From AP-15 sp963799085 (GTDB lineage Bacteria > Pseudomonadota > Alphaproteobacteria > ATCC43930 > CGMCC-115725), in contig CAWCWA010000016.1 of the NCBI GenBank assembly GCA_963799085.1, positions 1 to 64,000 on the forward strand: a DNA stretch of 64,000 nucleotides, written 5' to 3'. The notes under the pieces are model-generated. The model was not told the DNA's origin and ran no database searches. It was given only the letters and a program-made list of their open reading frames with translations. Below, piece after piece: positions 1-9,533 of the stretch. The stretch's first letter is position 1; the number at the start of each line of letters is the position of its first letter. The translations under genes and the position numbers were made by a program.

Positions 1-1437
1 CTCCCTTGAGTAGAAGGGATGGGTGCCCCTTCATGTAACGTAGCAGCAGTTTGAAACATTCTACCGGCTCAGGATCGAGCCGGGAGAGCATCACCCCAAA
101 TAGCTCGTCGCGCGGCGTCAGAACCTTCTCATCGTATTTGTGCTCATCGAACATCTGATAGGCCCGCGTGATTTCGCGGTCGACTAGCTCACCGGGTACG
201 GACGAGTAACTCGCGATAACCTCGAGCATGCGAGGCGTCCCGACGATTGAAGCGGTACGTATACAGGCGGCGACAACTTCCTCGGGTTGGTTGGTGTGGC
301 CCTCTAAGAGTTCCGGATTTGCTGCTGCAGCCGGCGCAAGTATTCGCGCAGCAGCGAAGTCGCTGGGTGGAAACAGTGCCTTTGCTTGCTCACGCAGGCG
401 TGCCAGAAGGTCGGGGCGCAGGTTGCGACCCACGGTTTCGAGGCAGCAGACGGACGTGACCTCTGCTTCCTGGGAGCGGCGCAACTTGGACCGATCGCCC
501 TGGAGCAGTTTCTCAACCAATTCGTCTCGGGCCTTCCCTTGCGCGTGGCCGGCCGCAAACACTATCACATCGCGCCAGCTCTCTTCGTCCGCGCGGTTCA
601 CTAAGGCGTCGCGGTCACCTTGGCCTAATGCCGCGCGCGCCCCCATGTATTCCAGGAATGTACGATGCACGAAATCCACGACGCCGTGTTGCGGCTGTCG
701 CAGAACGCCGCTGCGCTCGACCAGTTCTTGCATGATCAGGTGCGGGTTGTCGCGCAAATGCGCCAGCCGCGGCAGAATCCGCTGGATCTCCCCCTCAGCG
801 TCGTCCCGGTCGGCCTGGCTGATCCCGTTGCGCAGCATCCAGTAAGCGATGTTGTCGAGCAGGGTTTGCTTGCTCGCCCGATCCAGCCCGGCGACATATA
901 CCGCACCGATTTCCCGATCCTTTTCGCGGCGTTCCAACAGTAATTCGAGGGCGATCCTGTAGAGTTCCATGCGATCATCAGGGAGGTTTGCCTTCTGATC
1001 CCAGTTCAGCGCGCACATCATGGTGCAGAGCAATGGATTCGACGCAAGGCTCCGTATCGCCGGTCGTTCGCGCAGCGCCCGTCGAAGGCTGCGCTCGTTT
1101 TCGGTTAATTGTGCGAGCACCGCGAGGTCGGCGAGGCCGCTCGCGACCTCAGCATGCCATCTCATCAACAATGCTTCACTATCGTCGGGCGTCATAGACT
1201 CCAGGGTCACGCCCGTGTACCCGACCTGAGCTAGCCGCGTCCCGAGCGGGATCTCGTCGGAATCCAAAGCCGCCGGCCGCGAGCTTACGACAAATATAGC
1301 GGCAGGATATTGCTCTTGCAGGCCCCGCAACCACTCGAAGAGTTGCCCACGCCTCTGGGCCGGTACCTCGTCGATGCCATCAACCAACACGAGGCCGCAC
1401 TCAGCCATCGCACGATTTGCCCAACCGTGCGGCATTA
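1..1437 (-). pseudogene. NACHT-family NTPase, C-terminal part (interrupted by IS; runs off left edge)
   Basis: Reading the minus strand leftwards from the IS boundary gives one open frame to the window edge. It starts with the NACHT Walker B region (VLVDGIDEV near 1370-1395), followed by FVVSSRP (sensor-type strand) and the NACHT-typical helical region ending in FVHRTFLEYMGARAAL near 610-675. NACHT proteins are STAND ATPases, and in bacteria many act as antiphage sensors. The part C-terminal to the ATPase, normally the target-sensing region, is only partly inside the window, so ligand specificity cannot be judged. The piece is separated from its start codon by an insertion sequence and is unlikely to be made. 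Strand, frame and family are clear; a defence role is inferred from the family. Confidence 0.85.
1435..1437. repeat. 3-bp target-site duplication TTA (left copy; right copy 2369-2371)
   Basis: TTA lies directly outside both ends of the 1438-2368 element. Removing the element and one TTA joins the two halves of the NACHT gene in frame, which is strong internal evidence that these are the true boundaries. A TNA target duplication is typical of the IS1031 subgroup of IS5. Confidence 0.85.
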
Positions 1438-2368
1438 GAGGCTGACCCGAAATGAATTGAGTGATTTCAGCAACTTGTGTATCCGTCTGGTTGGCACGCG
1501 AGACGGGGGGCACAAGATGTGGACTGAAACCACTCGACGGCAGTATGGCCGGGAAGATCTGCGCTATGCAAGCGATGTCACCGATCAGGAGTGGGGGTTG
1601 ATCGAAGCCGAACTGCCGCCGGACAAGAAGCTGGGGCGACCGCGCACCACGCAATTGCGGGCTGTCGTCAACGCGCTGCTCTACATGCTGACGACCGGTT
1701 GCCAGTGGCGGCAGTTGCCAAAGGAGTTTCCGCCGTATTCGACGGTACAGCGCTTCTTCTACCGGTGGCGGGAGGACGGGTTGTGGCGCAAGATCAATCA
1801 CGGCTTGCTGATGCGGGTGCGCGAGGCCAGCGGGCGCGAGGCCAGCCCCAGCGCCGGGGTGATCGACAGCCAGTCGGTCAAGACCACCGAAGCCGGGGGG
1901 CCGCGCGGCTATGACGCCGGCAAGAAGATCAACGGACGCAAGCGCCATCTGCTCACCGACACCCTTGGCCTGCCGGTCGCGGCCGTGGTTCATCCCGCCG
2001 ACATCCAGGATCGCGACGGCGCGCCGCTGGTCCTGGCCGGCGCCCGTTTTCTCTATCCCTGGCTGCGCCACGTCTTTGCCGATGGCGGCTATGCCGGGGT
2101 CAAACTGGCCACCGCCCTCGACAAGATCGGCCGGTGGACGGTCCAGATCGTCAAGCGCAGCGATCCGGCAACCGGCTTTGTGGTTCTGCCGCGGCGCTGG
2201 GTTGTCGAGCGCACCTTGGCTTGGCTCAGTCGCAACCGCCGCCTCGCCAAGGACTTCGAGGCCAGCCTGGAAAGCGCTCTCGCCTGGCTGTTTCTCGCCA
2301 GCACCAAGCTACTTATGCGTAGATTAGCAAGGCTAACACACGCTCACACTGTATTATGAGTCGGACAC
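1438..2368 (+). mobile_element. IS5-family (IS1031-like) insertion sequence, complete, 931 bp
   Basis: The element has imperfect terminal inverted repeats. The left end GAGGCTGACCCGAAAT and the reverse complement of the right end, GTGTCCGACTCATAAT, match at 10 of 16 positions. It is flanked by a TTA duplication and holds one transposase gene that is open from end to end. It is inserted opposite to the transcription of the NACHT gene, just before the codons for its Walker B motif. The intact transposase, clean target duplication and lack of flanking decay suggest a fairly recent insertion. Confidence 0.85.
1517..2359 (+). CDS. IS5-family transposase (IS1031-like)
   Basis: DDE transposase of about 280 residues starting MWTETTRRQYGRE. 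The frame is open further upstream to 1457, but that part lies over the terminal region, so the ATG at 1517 is preferred. The N-terminal part carries the DUF4096-like segment (SDVTDQEWGLIEAELPP, then GRPRTTQLR and GCQWRQLP). The catalytic triad is visible as D in VIDSQSVK, D in FADGGYAG and E in WVVERTLAWL. No frameshift is present, so it is probably functional. It is the only gene of the element and moves it by cut-and-paste at TNA targets. Confidence 0.93.
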   Translation: MWTETTRRQYGREDLRYASDVTDQEWGLIEAELPPDKKLGRPRTTQLRAVVNALLYMLTTGCQWRQLPKEFPPYSTVQRFFYRWREDGLWRKINHGLLMRVREASGREASPSAGVIDSQSVKTTEAGGPRGYDAGKKINGRKRHLLTDTLGLPVAAVVHPADIQDRDGAPLVLAGARFLYPWLRHVFADGGYAGVKLATALDKIGRWTVQIVKRSDPATGFVVLPRRWVVERTLAWLSRNRRLAKDFEASLESALAWLFLASTKLLMRRLARLTHAHTVL

Positions 2369-2371
2369 TTA

Positions 2372-3371
2372 GGTCAACAAGGTTACCAAGTGGCCCGGAC
2401 AAGAACTGCCCCGGCGTTGGGAATGTCCGCGCCGGATCTCGAAATTCGCGCAGCTTCAAGTAGAACGGGATGCGCTCATTCCATCCTTCCAGCGCCCCGG
2501 CAAAGCTACGCCTCGCCGCTTGCACGGCTAGCCACTGCATAAGGACTGTCTTCCCGAAACCCGCCTCGCCCCGAACAAGGACTCGACTTGCACTGGCGAG
2601 TCCCTCGTCGACTCGGCTCGGTTCGCCGGTGCCTTCCCGTACTGCACTCAAAGGGACATAGGTCCGCGTCAAGCCGTATTCGCGGGTTGCCGCTCCAGTG
2701 AGACGGACACCAAAAAGCTCTACTCGGTCCAACACACGCGCCAGTGAGAACCTATACTCATGTTCGAATTCTGCTTCTGCCTGGTCGCGCGTGTCGGACC
2801 CCTGACGTCGTATCGCGACGACCTCATCCAGCACGCTCTGGAGCTCTCGCAGAATCGACGTACTGCGTAGCAGTAGCTCTTTGGTCGCTTCTGCGTCGAA
2901 CTGCGGCAACTTTGGAGCCAGCGACACGATGTAATTGCAGCATTCCCGGCGCAGCCGTTCCCCTAGTGACCGAGCGTCCTCTGCCAGAAGCCCGAATGCG
3001 TCTGGAGCGGCTTCGCGGACGGCACGCTCTAAAAGAGTTGCGTCGAGGTCCGCACGCATAATCGCTGGGCCGAGCTCAAGCTTTCCCAACGCGTTCGAGA
3101 CGGCGAGAGCTGCCGCTTCACGCTCGTTCTCCGCGAGATTTGGAAACTCAACGCCAATGAACCGCTCCAGCCGCGTTGCCACGTCGTCTTCGAGGTTTCG
3201 AACCAACCCCTCAGCCGAACGTGCGACACGCCAATCTTCAAAGTGCTTCTTGATGGTCTCGATGACGCCTTCAGCGCCACCGACCAAGCCCTCGTCTTTC
3301 AACCACAGCTTAACGACAACTTTGGCCAGCTTCGCGGCAACGTTGATCGTGAGGGCTTCAATTGACGCCAT
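2372..3371 (-). pseudogene. NACHT-family NTPase, N-terminal part with start codon and Walker A
   Basis: An ATG at 3369-3371 is preceded by a strong AGGGGG ribosome-binding site. The first 200 or so residues are a charged, mostly helical domain (for example ERLRRECCNYIVSLAP near residue 138), as found N-terminal to the ATPase in bacterial NACHT defence proteins. This is followed by a strand-rich linker and the Walker A motif GEAGFGKT at residues 268-275. After residue 333 the native sequence stops at the TTA duplication; the codons that follow in the same frame belong to the IS. The AT-rich upstream stretch 3385-3420 probably holds the promoter. The N-terminal domain has no recognisable nuclease, TIR or protease motif, so the effector type is unknown. 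Joined without the IS, the protein would exceed 800 residues and continue beyond the window. Confidence 0.85.
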
Positions 3372-3560
3372 AGTGTTACCCCCTGCTGATTATTTCTATA
3401 ATTAATAGGGCGAAAGTAAGCATCGAACAACCCTGGGCTTTGCAGACCTTACAGTTTTCCCGGCAAGATCCCCTGCCGAACGACGGCGGTAAATTCGCCA
3501 CATTTTGATTGTATTATAGAGACTGCACCGGTTGTGGACGGGCCGTTTGCTGCCGCGCGG

Positions 3561-3598
3561 CAATCAGGGTGAGAACGGCACGTCAATCAGGATGAGAA
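3561..3598 (+). repeat. IS21 left-end multiple repeats (two 15-bp direct copies)
   Basis: Copies at 3561-3575 and 3584-3598 match at 14 of 15 positions. The inverted counterpart CAATCAGGGTGGGAA is read on the minus strand near 6137-6151. Internal tandem terminal repeats that bind the transposase are a hallmark of IS21 elements. Confidence 0.7.
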
Positions 3599-3775
3599 AG
3601 CGCCGCTGGATTTGTGACGCAGGGAGGGCGTAGCCCGACCGAAGTCGCGAATCCAGCGGCGGCGCGAACCCGGAGAGGGGCGCGCATCCGGCGATCGCAG
3701 CCGGCTGGATATGGAGCGGTTCTTCATACCGATGAGGAACCGCACTTGCCCGGCCGCCACATCACCGATTGCCAG

Positions 3776-5258
3776 ATGAGGCTGTATATGAGTTTCCGTC
3801 AGACCGAGACGCCGGCCGTTTCCGCCGCCAAGGCCGGGTTCGCGACCTCCAGCGGCTATCGCTTCGAGCACGACTCTCGACTGCCCTCGCAAAAGAAAGC
3901 CCCGCGCGGCCGGCGGCGGCCCGATCCGCTGGGCGAGGTATGGGACAGCGAGGTGGTGCCGCTGCTGAAGAGCATCCCCGGTTTGCGGCCGGTCGCCATT
4001 TTCGACGAGATCCGGCGGCGCCACCCCGAGATCGGCGCCGGCATCCGCCGCACGTTGGAGCGGCGCATCCGTACCTGGCGGGCTCTGCATGGCACCGAGC
4101 AGGATGTCATCTTCCGGCAGGAGCACCCACCGGGTCGACTTGGGCTGTCCGATTTTACCGACTTGCGCGATCGCGGCGTCAGCGTCGCCGGGGTGCCGCT
4201 TGATCACCGGCTCTATCACTTCCGTCTGGCCTTCTCGGGCTGGGAGCACGCTCGTGTCGTGCTCGGCGGCGAAAGCTTCGTGGCGCTGGCCGAGGGCCTG
4301 CAGAATGCGCTGTGGGCGCTCGGCCGCGCCCCGTTGCAGCACCGCAGCGACAGCCTGTCGGCCGCCTTTCGCAATCTTGACGAGGAACTCAAGGCAGGAT
4401 CAGACCCGCCGCTACGAGGCGCTGTGCGCGCATTACGGCATGGAGCCGACCCGCAACAATCGCGGCATCGCACACGAGAACGGATCGATCGAAAGCCCGC
4501 ACGGCCATCTCAAGCAGGCGATTGAGGACGCGCTGTTGCTGCGTGGCTCGCGCGACTTCGACAGCTTGGATGCCTACCGCTGCTTCATCGACGAGATCGT
4601 CGGCCGCCGCAACGCCCGACTGAAGAAGCGGCTGGAACTCGAGCGCCCGGCACTGCAGTCGCTGCCGGAGCGCCGCACGACCGATTACGAGGAGACGATC
4701 GTCATCGTCACCTCGACGAGCGGCTTCACGCTCAAGAAGGTGTTCTATTCGGTGCCGTCGCGACTGATCGGCCATCGCCTACGGGTGCGCCTGTACGACG
4801 ACCGGCTCGACTGCCTTCTCGGCAGCACCCCGCTGATGACGCTGCGCCGTGGCCGGGCGCATCCCAGCGGCAAGCGCGGTCATGTCGTCGATTATCGGCA
4901 TGTCATTCACGCCTTGCGGCGCAAGCCGATGGCTTTGCTCAACCTGGTTTATCGCGAGCAGCTCTTTCCACGCCGCGCCTACCAGCGCGCGTTCGAGGCG
5001 CTGTTGGCGGCCGACGGCGAGAAGCGGGCGTGCCGCACCATCGTCGGATTGCTGGCGCTGGCGCACGACCGCGCCTGCGAGGCCGAACTCGCCGGCATCA
5101 TCGACGCCGAACTCGACGCCGGCAGACTGCCTGATCTGGACATCCTCGGCCGGCACTTCGGGCCCGATCCCGCCGCCATTCCAGACATCACCGTCAAACT
5201 AACGCCGCTGCATCTCTATGACGAACTCGGCATCGTCCGGGCGGGCGGTGCCGTATGA
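3776..5258 (+). pseudogene. istA: IS21-family transposase IstA, one frameshift
   Basis: IstA is the DDE transposase of IS21 elements and works with the ATPase IstB. The start region MRLYMSFRQTETPAVSA is typical of the family; a TTG at 3746 is an alternative start. The first part is read in one frame to about 4395 (FRNLDEELK), where it shifts into a second frame that continues QTRRYEALCAHYGMEPTRNN, including the E of GIAHENGSIESPHGHLKQ. The C-terminal half is intact to the stop at 5258 and overlaps istB by ATGA. The defect is a single-base indel. It could be a sequencing error or a natural inactivation; IS21 istA is not normally made by programmed frameshifting. Confidence 0.88.
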
Positions 5259-6064
5259 AGGCCGCCGACCCGATCGACACCGCCCGCGTCGAGCTGCTGC
5301 TCGCCGAGCTGCGCCTACCGGCCGTCAAACACGTCTGGGCGGCGCTGGCTGCCCAGGCCGACAAGGAAGGCTGGCCGGCCGCGCGCTTTCTGGCCGCGCT
5401 CGCCGAGCACGAGATGGCCGAACGCGTTCGCCGCCGCATCGAGCGTCATCTCGCCGAAGCCCGCCTGCCGCCCGGCAAGACCCTCGACACCTTCGACTTC
5501 GAGGCCGTTCCGGTGGTCAGCAAGGCGCAGGTCATGGCGCTCGCCGCCGGCGACGCTTGGCTCAACCAGGGCGCCAATCTCTTGCTGTTCGGCCCGCCGG
5601 GCGGCGGCAAGAGCCATCTGGCGGCAGCGCTCGGCTTCGCGCTCGTCGAAAACGGCTGGCGTGTGCTGTTCACCCGCACCACCGATCTCGTGCAACGGCT
5701 GCAGATCGCTCGTCGCGAGCTCGCCCTCGAAGCTGCGATCGCCAGGCTCGACAAATATCACCTACTGATCCTTGACGACCTCGCCTACGTCACCAAGGAC
5801 CAGGCCGAGACCAGCGTGCTGTTCGAGCTGATCAGCGCCCGCTACGAGCACCGCTCGCTGCTGATCACCGCCAACCAGCCGTTCGGCGAGTGGGGCAAGG
5901 TCTTTCCCGATCCGGCGATGACCGTCGCCGTCGTCGACCGCCTCGTGCACCACGCGACGATCTTCGAGATGAACGTCGAAAGCTACCGCCGCCGCGCTGC
6001 CCTCGAACGCAAACGCGGCCCTGGACGGCCGCCCGTCACCGCGACAATCAAAGCCAACGCCTGA
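5255..6064 (+). CDS. istB: IS21-family helper ATPase IstB
   Basis: AAA+ ATPase of 269 residues, the usual length. Walker A is FGPPGGGKSHLAAALG (about residues 112-127), Walker B is LLILDDLAY, and the sensor region is LLITANQPFGEW. The start ATG overlaps the istA stop codon, which indicates translational coupling. IstB assembles on target DNA and controls IstA integration. The C-terminus VTATIKANA is followed by the right terminal repeats. No defect is visible, so this half of the element is intact. Confidence 0.95.
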   Translation: MKAADPIDTARVELLLAELRLPAVKHVWAALAAQADKEGWPAARFLAALAEHEMAERVRRRIERHLAEARLPPGKTLDTFDFEAVPVVSKAQVMALAAGDAWLNQGANLLLFGPPGGGKSHLAAALGFALVENGWRVLFTRTTDLVQRLQIARRELALEAAIARLDKYHLLILDDLAYVTKDQAETSVLFELISARYEHRSLLITANQPFGEWGKVFPDPAMTVAVVDRLVHHATIFEMNVESYRRRAALERKRGPGRPPVTATIKANA

Positions 6065-6187
6065 TTGACGCTCAGCGACAATCAAACCTTGCGCCGCCCG
6101 CAATCAGCGACAATCATCCGGATGCCGCGACGCCGGATTCCCACCCTGATTGTCGCCGCTTTCCCATCCAGATCGCCGCGCTACAGC

Positions 6188-6225
6188 TTGCTGTATTTTT
6201 GCTGCAAATAACAGCTAAAACAGCA
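6188..6225 (+). repeat. Dispersed intergenic repeat, copy 1
   Basis: The core TGCTGCAAATAACAGC is followed by TAAAACAGCA and preceded by TTGCTGTATTTT. It shares the same layout with 23175-23213 (opposite strand) and 52483-52523. It lies between the IS21 right end and the 3' end of the minus-strand FAD monooxygenase. The outer TTGCTGT and ACAGCA are complementary, so a hairpin is possible and a terminator role cannot be excluded. Confidence 0.7.
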
Positions 6226-6246
6226 TAACCGGGAGCGCGGCTCCGG

Positions 6247-7422
6247 CTAGGCGAGTGCCCCCGGGTCGAAATCGTAGAGCCAGCGCAAGGCCTCCGGGGA
6301 ACGGTCGCCGGCCACGGCCCAGGCGGCATCGCGCGCCTCCTGCTCCGGCCCGTCGGGGAGGTGGAAACGCGTCTTGTTGGCCCGCGACATCACCTGCAGA
6401 CGGCTGACGCGCGGCAGCCGCAGCCGCTCGTAATGCCGCAGCGCCGCGGCTGTATCGCCGTGCGGAGGCGGCGCCGAGGCAGGCATCCAAGGTAGCTTGA
6501 GCGGCGCCCTGGCCCATGAACGGGTACATCGGATGGCAGGCGTCGCCGAGCAGAGTGGCCCGGCCGCGCGACCAGACCGGCAGCGGATCTCGGTCGAAGA
6601 GCGCCCAGATGAAGCAGGTCTCGGCCGCCCCGGTGATGCGCCGGATCTGCGGGTGCCAGTCGGCAAACGCGGCAAGCGCCCGCTCGACCGTGGCGCGGTC
6701 GGTCCAGTCCTCGCGGTTCCACTCGTCGTGCTCGGTCCAGCCTACGAAATTGAGCAGCCGGCCGCGCGAGACAAAGTAATGGACGAAGTGCCCGCCGGGG
6801 CCGACCCAGGATTGCGAACCGAGTTCAAGCCCGAGATCGGCGATCCGCTCGACCGGAACGAGCCCGCGATAGGCGACACAGCCGGCGAATTGCGGCGGCT
6901 CGTCGCCGAAAAGCCCGGCGCGGACAGTCGAATGAATGCCGTCGGCGCCGATCAGCACATCGGCCTCGACACGCGAGCCGTCGGCGAACCGGGCCTCGAC
7001 GCGGTCGCCGCGATCGGCGAAATCGACGAGTCGGCGGCCGAGATGGATGTGTTCGGCGGGAAATCCCGCGGCGATGACCGAGAGGAGATCGGCCCGGTGG
7101 ATCGTCAGATGCGGCGCGCCGTAGAGTTCCTCGCAGAGCGGGTTGAGCCTTGCCCGCTGCAGGGTGCGGCCGTCCTGCCAGCGCCGCTGATGCGCGCCGC
7201 GCGGCCTGACCCCCTCGCGCAGCAGCCCCTCGGCGAGCCCCAGGCGATAGAGAGGACGCGCACCGCGTTCGGGCCCATATTGATGCCGCCGCCGACCTCG
7301 GTGAGTTCGGGCGCCTGCTCGTAAACATCGACGGCAAATCCCGCCTGGCGCAGTGACAATGCCGCCGTTAGCCCGCCGATGCCGGCCCCGATCACAGCGA
7401 TGGTCAGAGGTGCGCTCGTCAT
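6247..7422 (-). pseudogene. FAD-dependent aromatic monooxygenase (salicylate hydroxylase-like), two frameshifts
   Basis: Class A flavin monooxygenase of about 390 residues, expected to hydroxylate an aromatic ring with NAD(P)H and oxygen. The N-terminus has the FAD dinucleotide motif GAGIGGLTAALSLRQAG, then VGGGINMGPNAVRVL. The middle holds the DG motif LIGADGIHSTVR, and the C-terminal third the GD motif LLGDACHPMYPFMGQGAAQ. The reading frame changes near 7255 and again near 6475, and ends ...RWLYDFDPGALA at 6247. All family motifs are retained, so the frameshifts may be sequence errors. It is divergent from the aldolase gene at 7531, with 108 bp between them for both promoters. The substrate is not predictable. 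Confidence 0.85.
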
Positions 7423-7530
7423 AAGGCGAGTTTATCCGGCTTGCGGGCCTGCCGCACTTGCGTTCGCTTGCGGTCGGGTCTCGGAACGGGCAGGCTGGTC
7501 TTATTCTCATGAAACCCGGAGGAGTTCGCC

Positions 7531-8321
7531 ATGGCCGCCGCCGTCCGCAACGTCGCCCGCGAAAAGCTCCAACAGGGCCAGTTATCGCTGGGTGTGGGGA
7601 TCCGCATGACCCGCAGCGTCGAGATCGGCAAGGCGATGGCGGCGGCCGGGTTCGACTGGCTCTTTCTCGACATGGAGCATGGTGTGATGTCGCTCGAAGC
7701 CAGCGCGCAGATCGCGACCGCGGCCCTCGACGCCGAGATCGCACCGATCGCCCGGGTTCCGAACGGCGAATATGCGATCGCGACCCGTGCGCTCGACAAT
7801 GGCGCGCTCGGCATCGTGATGCCGCATGTCGACACCGCCGCCGAGGCGCGCGAGGTCGTCGACCGCCTCAAATACCCGCCGGTCGGCCACCGCTCGATGG
7901 GCGGCATCGGGCCGCATTACGGGCTGCGCTCGGCAAGTTCGGGCGAGGCGGCAGCAGCACTCAACGCCGCCACCTGACCGTCGTGATGCTGGAAACCCCG
8001 ACCGCGATCGCCAACGCCGAGGAAATCGCCGCGGTGCCGGGGGTCGACGTTTTGCTGATCGGCACCAACGATCTCTGCGCCGAAATGGGCATCCACGGAG
8101 ATTTCGGCAACGAGCGGGTCGCCGAGGCCTATCGCGCGATGATCGCCGCCGCCCGCCATCACGGCAAATTCCCCGGCACGGCCGGCATCTACAACGAGGC
8201 GATCATGCCGCGCTATATCGAGATGGGCGCGCGCTTCATCCTGTCGGGCCAGAATGCCGCCTTCATGGCCGCCGCTGCCGCGCAGCGCACCGGCTTTCTG
8301 CGCAAGCTGTCGGTCGGGTGA
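7531..8321 (+). pseudogene. HpcH/HpaI family aldolase, one frameshift
   Basis: Class II pyruvate aldolase of the 4-hydroxy-2-oxoheptanedioate / 2-dehydro-3-deoxyglucarate aldolase type. It splits a 2-oxo acid into pyruvate and an aldehyde with a divalent metal. The start ATG follows a GGAGG ribosome-binding site. Family motifs are FDWLFLDMEHG (metal-binding E), ARVPNGE, VMPHVDTAAEA, then after the shift VMLETPTAIAN and VLLIGTNDLC. The break is near 7970, where ACCTGACC replaces the ACCCTGACC needed to stay in frame: one C missing from a run of three. That pattern favours a homopolymer error. A lower aldolase step would fit a ring-cleavage pathway in this cluster. Confidence 0.88.
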
Positions 8322-8327
8322 TCGGGG

Positions 8328-9383
8328 TCAGTCACCGCCAAAGGCCGGCTTCACCTCCTGGCACAAGAGGCGCAGCGCCTTTAGCACCTTCTGGTGCGGG
8401 ATCAGGCCGCCGCAATTGAGTTCCGCTAGGAGGCCGCTCAACCCGATCTCGGCCTGCAATGATTTGAGGCGCCGGGCGATCGTGTCGGGCGTCCCGATCA
8501 AGACGTTGGCGGCGAGCGCATCCTCGTAGCTGCGACGGCGCAGATCGTGGACGCGCTGCATCCGCCGCTCGGCGGTGACCGGGTCGACGAGCCTCGCCGC
8601 ACCTTCGAGCAGATCGGCCTGCTCATGGTAGAAGTGCATGATGCTGTCGCGCGGCTCGGCGCGGGCGGCCTCCTCGGTCTCGGCGATATAGGTCGGGGCC
8701 GAGAGGAAGACCTGGCCGCGGCCGGGATGGCCCGCCGCCTCCCAGGCGTCGTGGTAGCTCTGTACCTGCTTCGCCAGTTCCGGCCACGGCGTATGCCGCA
8801 CCGAGGCGAAGACCGGCAGGCCGCGGCGGCCGATCGCCGGGAAGGTGTCGGGCGTGCTGGCGGCGATCCGGATCGGCGGCGTCGGCTTCTGATAGGGTTT
8901 CGGCACCAGCGCCACGTTCTTGAACTGGTGGTAGCGGCCTTCGTAGGAAAAGACCGGCTCGGTCCAGGCGAGCTGCACGATTTCGAGGATCTCGCGAAAT
9001 CGGTCCTGGCTCTCGGCGTAGGAGACGCCGTAGGCGGCGTAGGTCTGCGCGACCCCGCTGCGCCCGACGCCGAAGATCAGCCGGCCGTGGCTCAATTGGT
9101 CGACCGTCGCCGCCTCTTCGGCGAGCCGCAGCGGATGGCACAACGGCAAGACCTGCACCGCAATGCCGATCTTCATCCGCTTGGTGCGCGATGCGATCGC
9201 GCTCGCGATGCTGAGCGGCGCCGCCAGCACGGAACGGCGCGGCTCGAAATGCAGTTCTGCGAGCCACATCACGTCGAGCCCCCAGCCTTCGGCCGCATCC
9301 ACCTGCGCCATTGCCTCGTCGAAAGCCTCGCTCTCGCTCCGCCCCGGCAATGACGGAAACTCGTGAAACATGCCGAATTCCAT
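8328..9383 (-). CDS. LLM-class (luciferase-like) flavin-dependent oxidoreductase
   Basis: A 351-residue, intact TIM-barrel protein of the bacterial luciferase superfamily, which uses reduced FMN or F420. It begins MEFGMFHEFPSLPGRSESEAF. It carries the family features WGLDVMWLAELHF, then ASRTKRMKIGIAVQVLPLCHPLRLAEEAATVDQLS (positions about 65-100, the motif before the flavin-binding strand) and GRLIFGVGRSG. The closest functional types are alkanal or ketone monooxygenases; the exact substrate is unknown. It is convergent with the aldolase (6 bp between stops) and divergent from the dehydrogenase at 9534. Confidence 0.9.
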   Translation of the reverse strand: MEFGMFHEFPSLPGRSESEAFDEAMAQVDAAEGWGLDVMWLAELHFEPRRSVLAAPLSIASAIASRTKRMKIGIAVQVLPLCHPLRLAEEAATVDQLSHGRLIFGVGRSGVAQTYAAYGVSYAESQDRFREILEIVQLAWTEPVFSYEGRYHQFKNVALVPKPYQKPTPPIRIAASTPDTFPAIGRRGLPVFASVRHTPWPELAKQVQSYHDAWEAAGHPGRGQVFLSAPTYIAETEEAARAEPRDSIMHFYHEQADLLEGAARLVDPVTAERRMQRVHDLRRRSYEDALAANVLIGTPDTIARRLKSLQAEIGLSGLLAELNCGGLIPHQKVLKALRLLCQEVKPAFGGD

Positions 9384-9533
9384 GCTCGTGCCTCGCTCGA
9401 CTGCGTCCCTCGCGTCGCCTTCAGCCTAGCCAAGCTTGCCGGCCGACGCCAACCCCGATCCGCATGGCCCTTCTCGCCCGCCTTCGATAATGCGAAGCTC
9501 GCTGGCGCAATCGGCCGTGACGGGAGAGACGCG

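Larger units (their letters stand above)
3533..6185 (+). mobile_element. IS21-family insertion sequence (istA frameshifted, istB intact)
   Basis: The element is recognised by an istA-istB pair with an ATGA overlap and by IS21-type multiple terminal repeats. TGT at 3533 and ACA at 6183-6185 form plausible ends. A CAATCAGGGTGAGAA unit at 3561 recurs as CAATCAGGATGAGAA at 3584, and an inverted copy (CCCTGATTG) lies near 6143-6151. No clear target duplication is seen, so the exact ends are tentative. The right end directly abuts a dispersed repeat at 6188. Confidence 0.75.

Noticed and set aside
3614..3775. N-terminal extension of istA to 3614
   Set aside because: It overlaps the IS21 terminal repeat region and has no homology to the IstA N-terminus, which starts at MRLYMSF.
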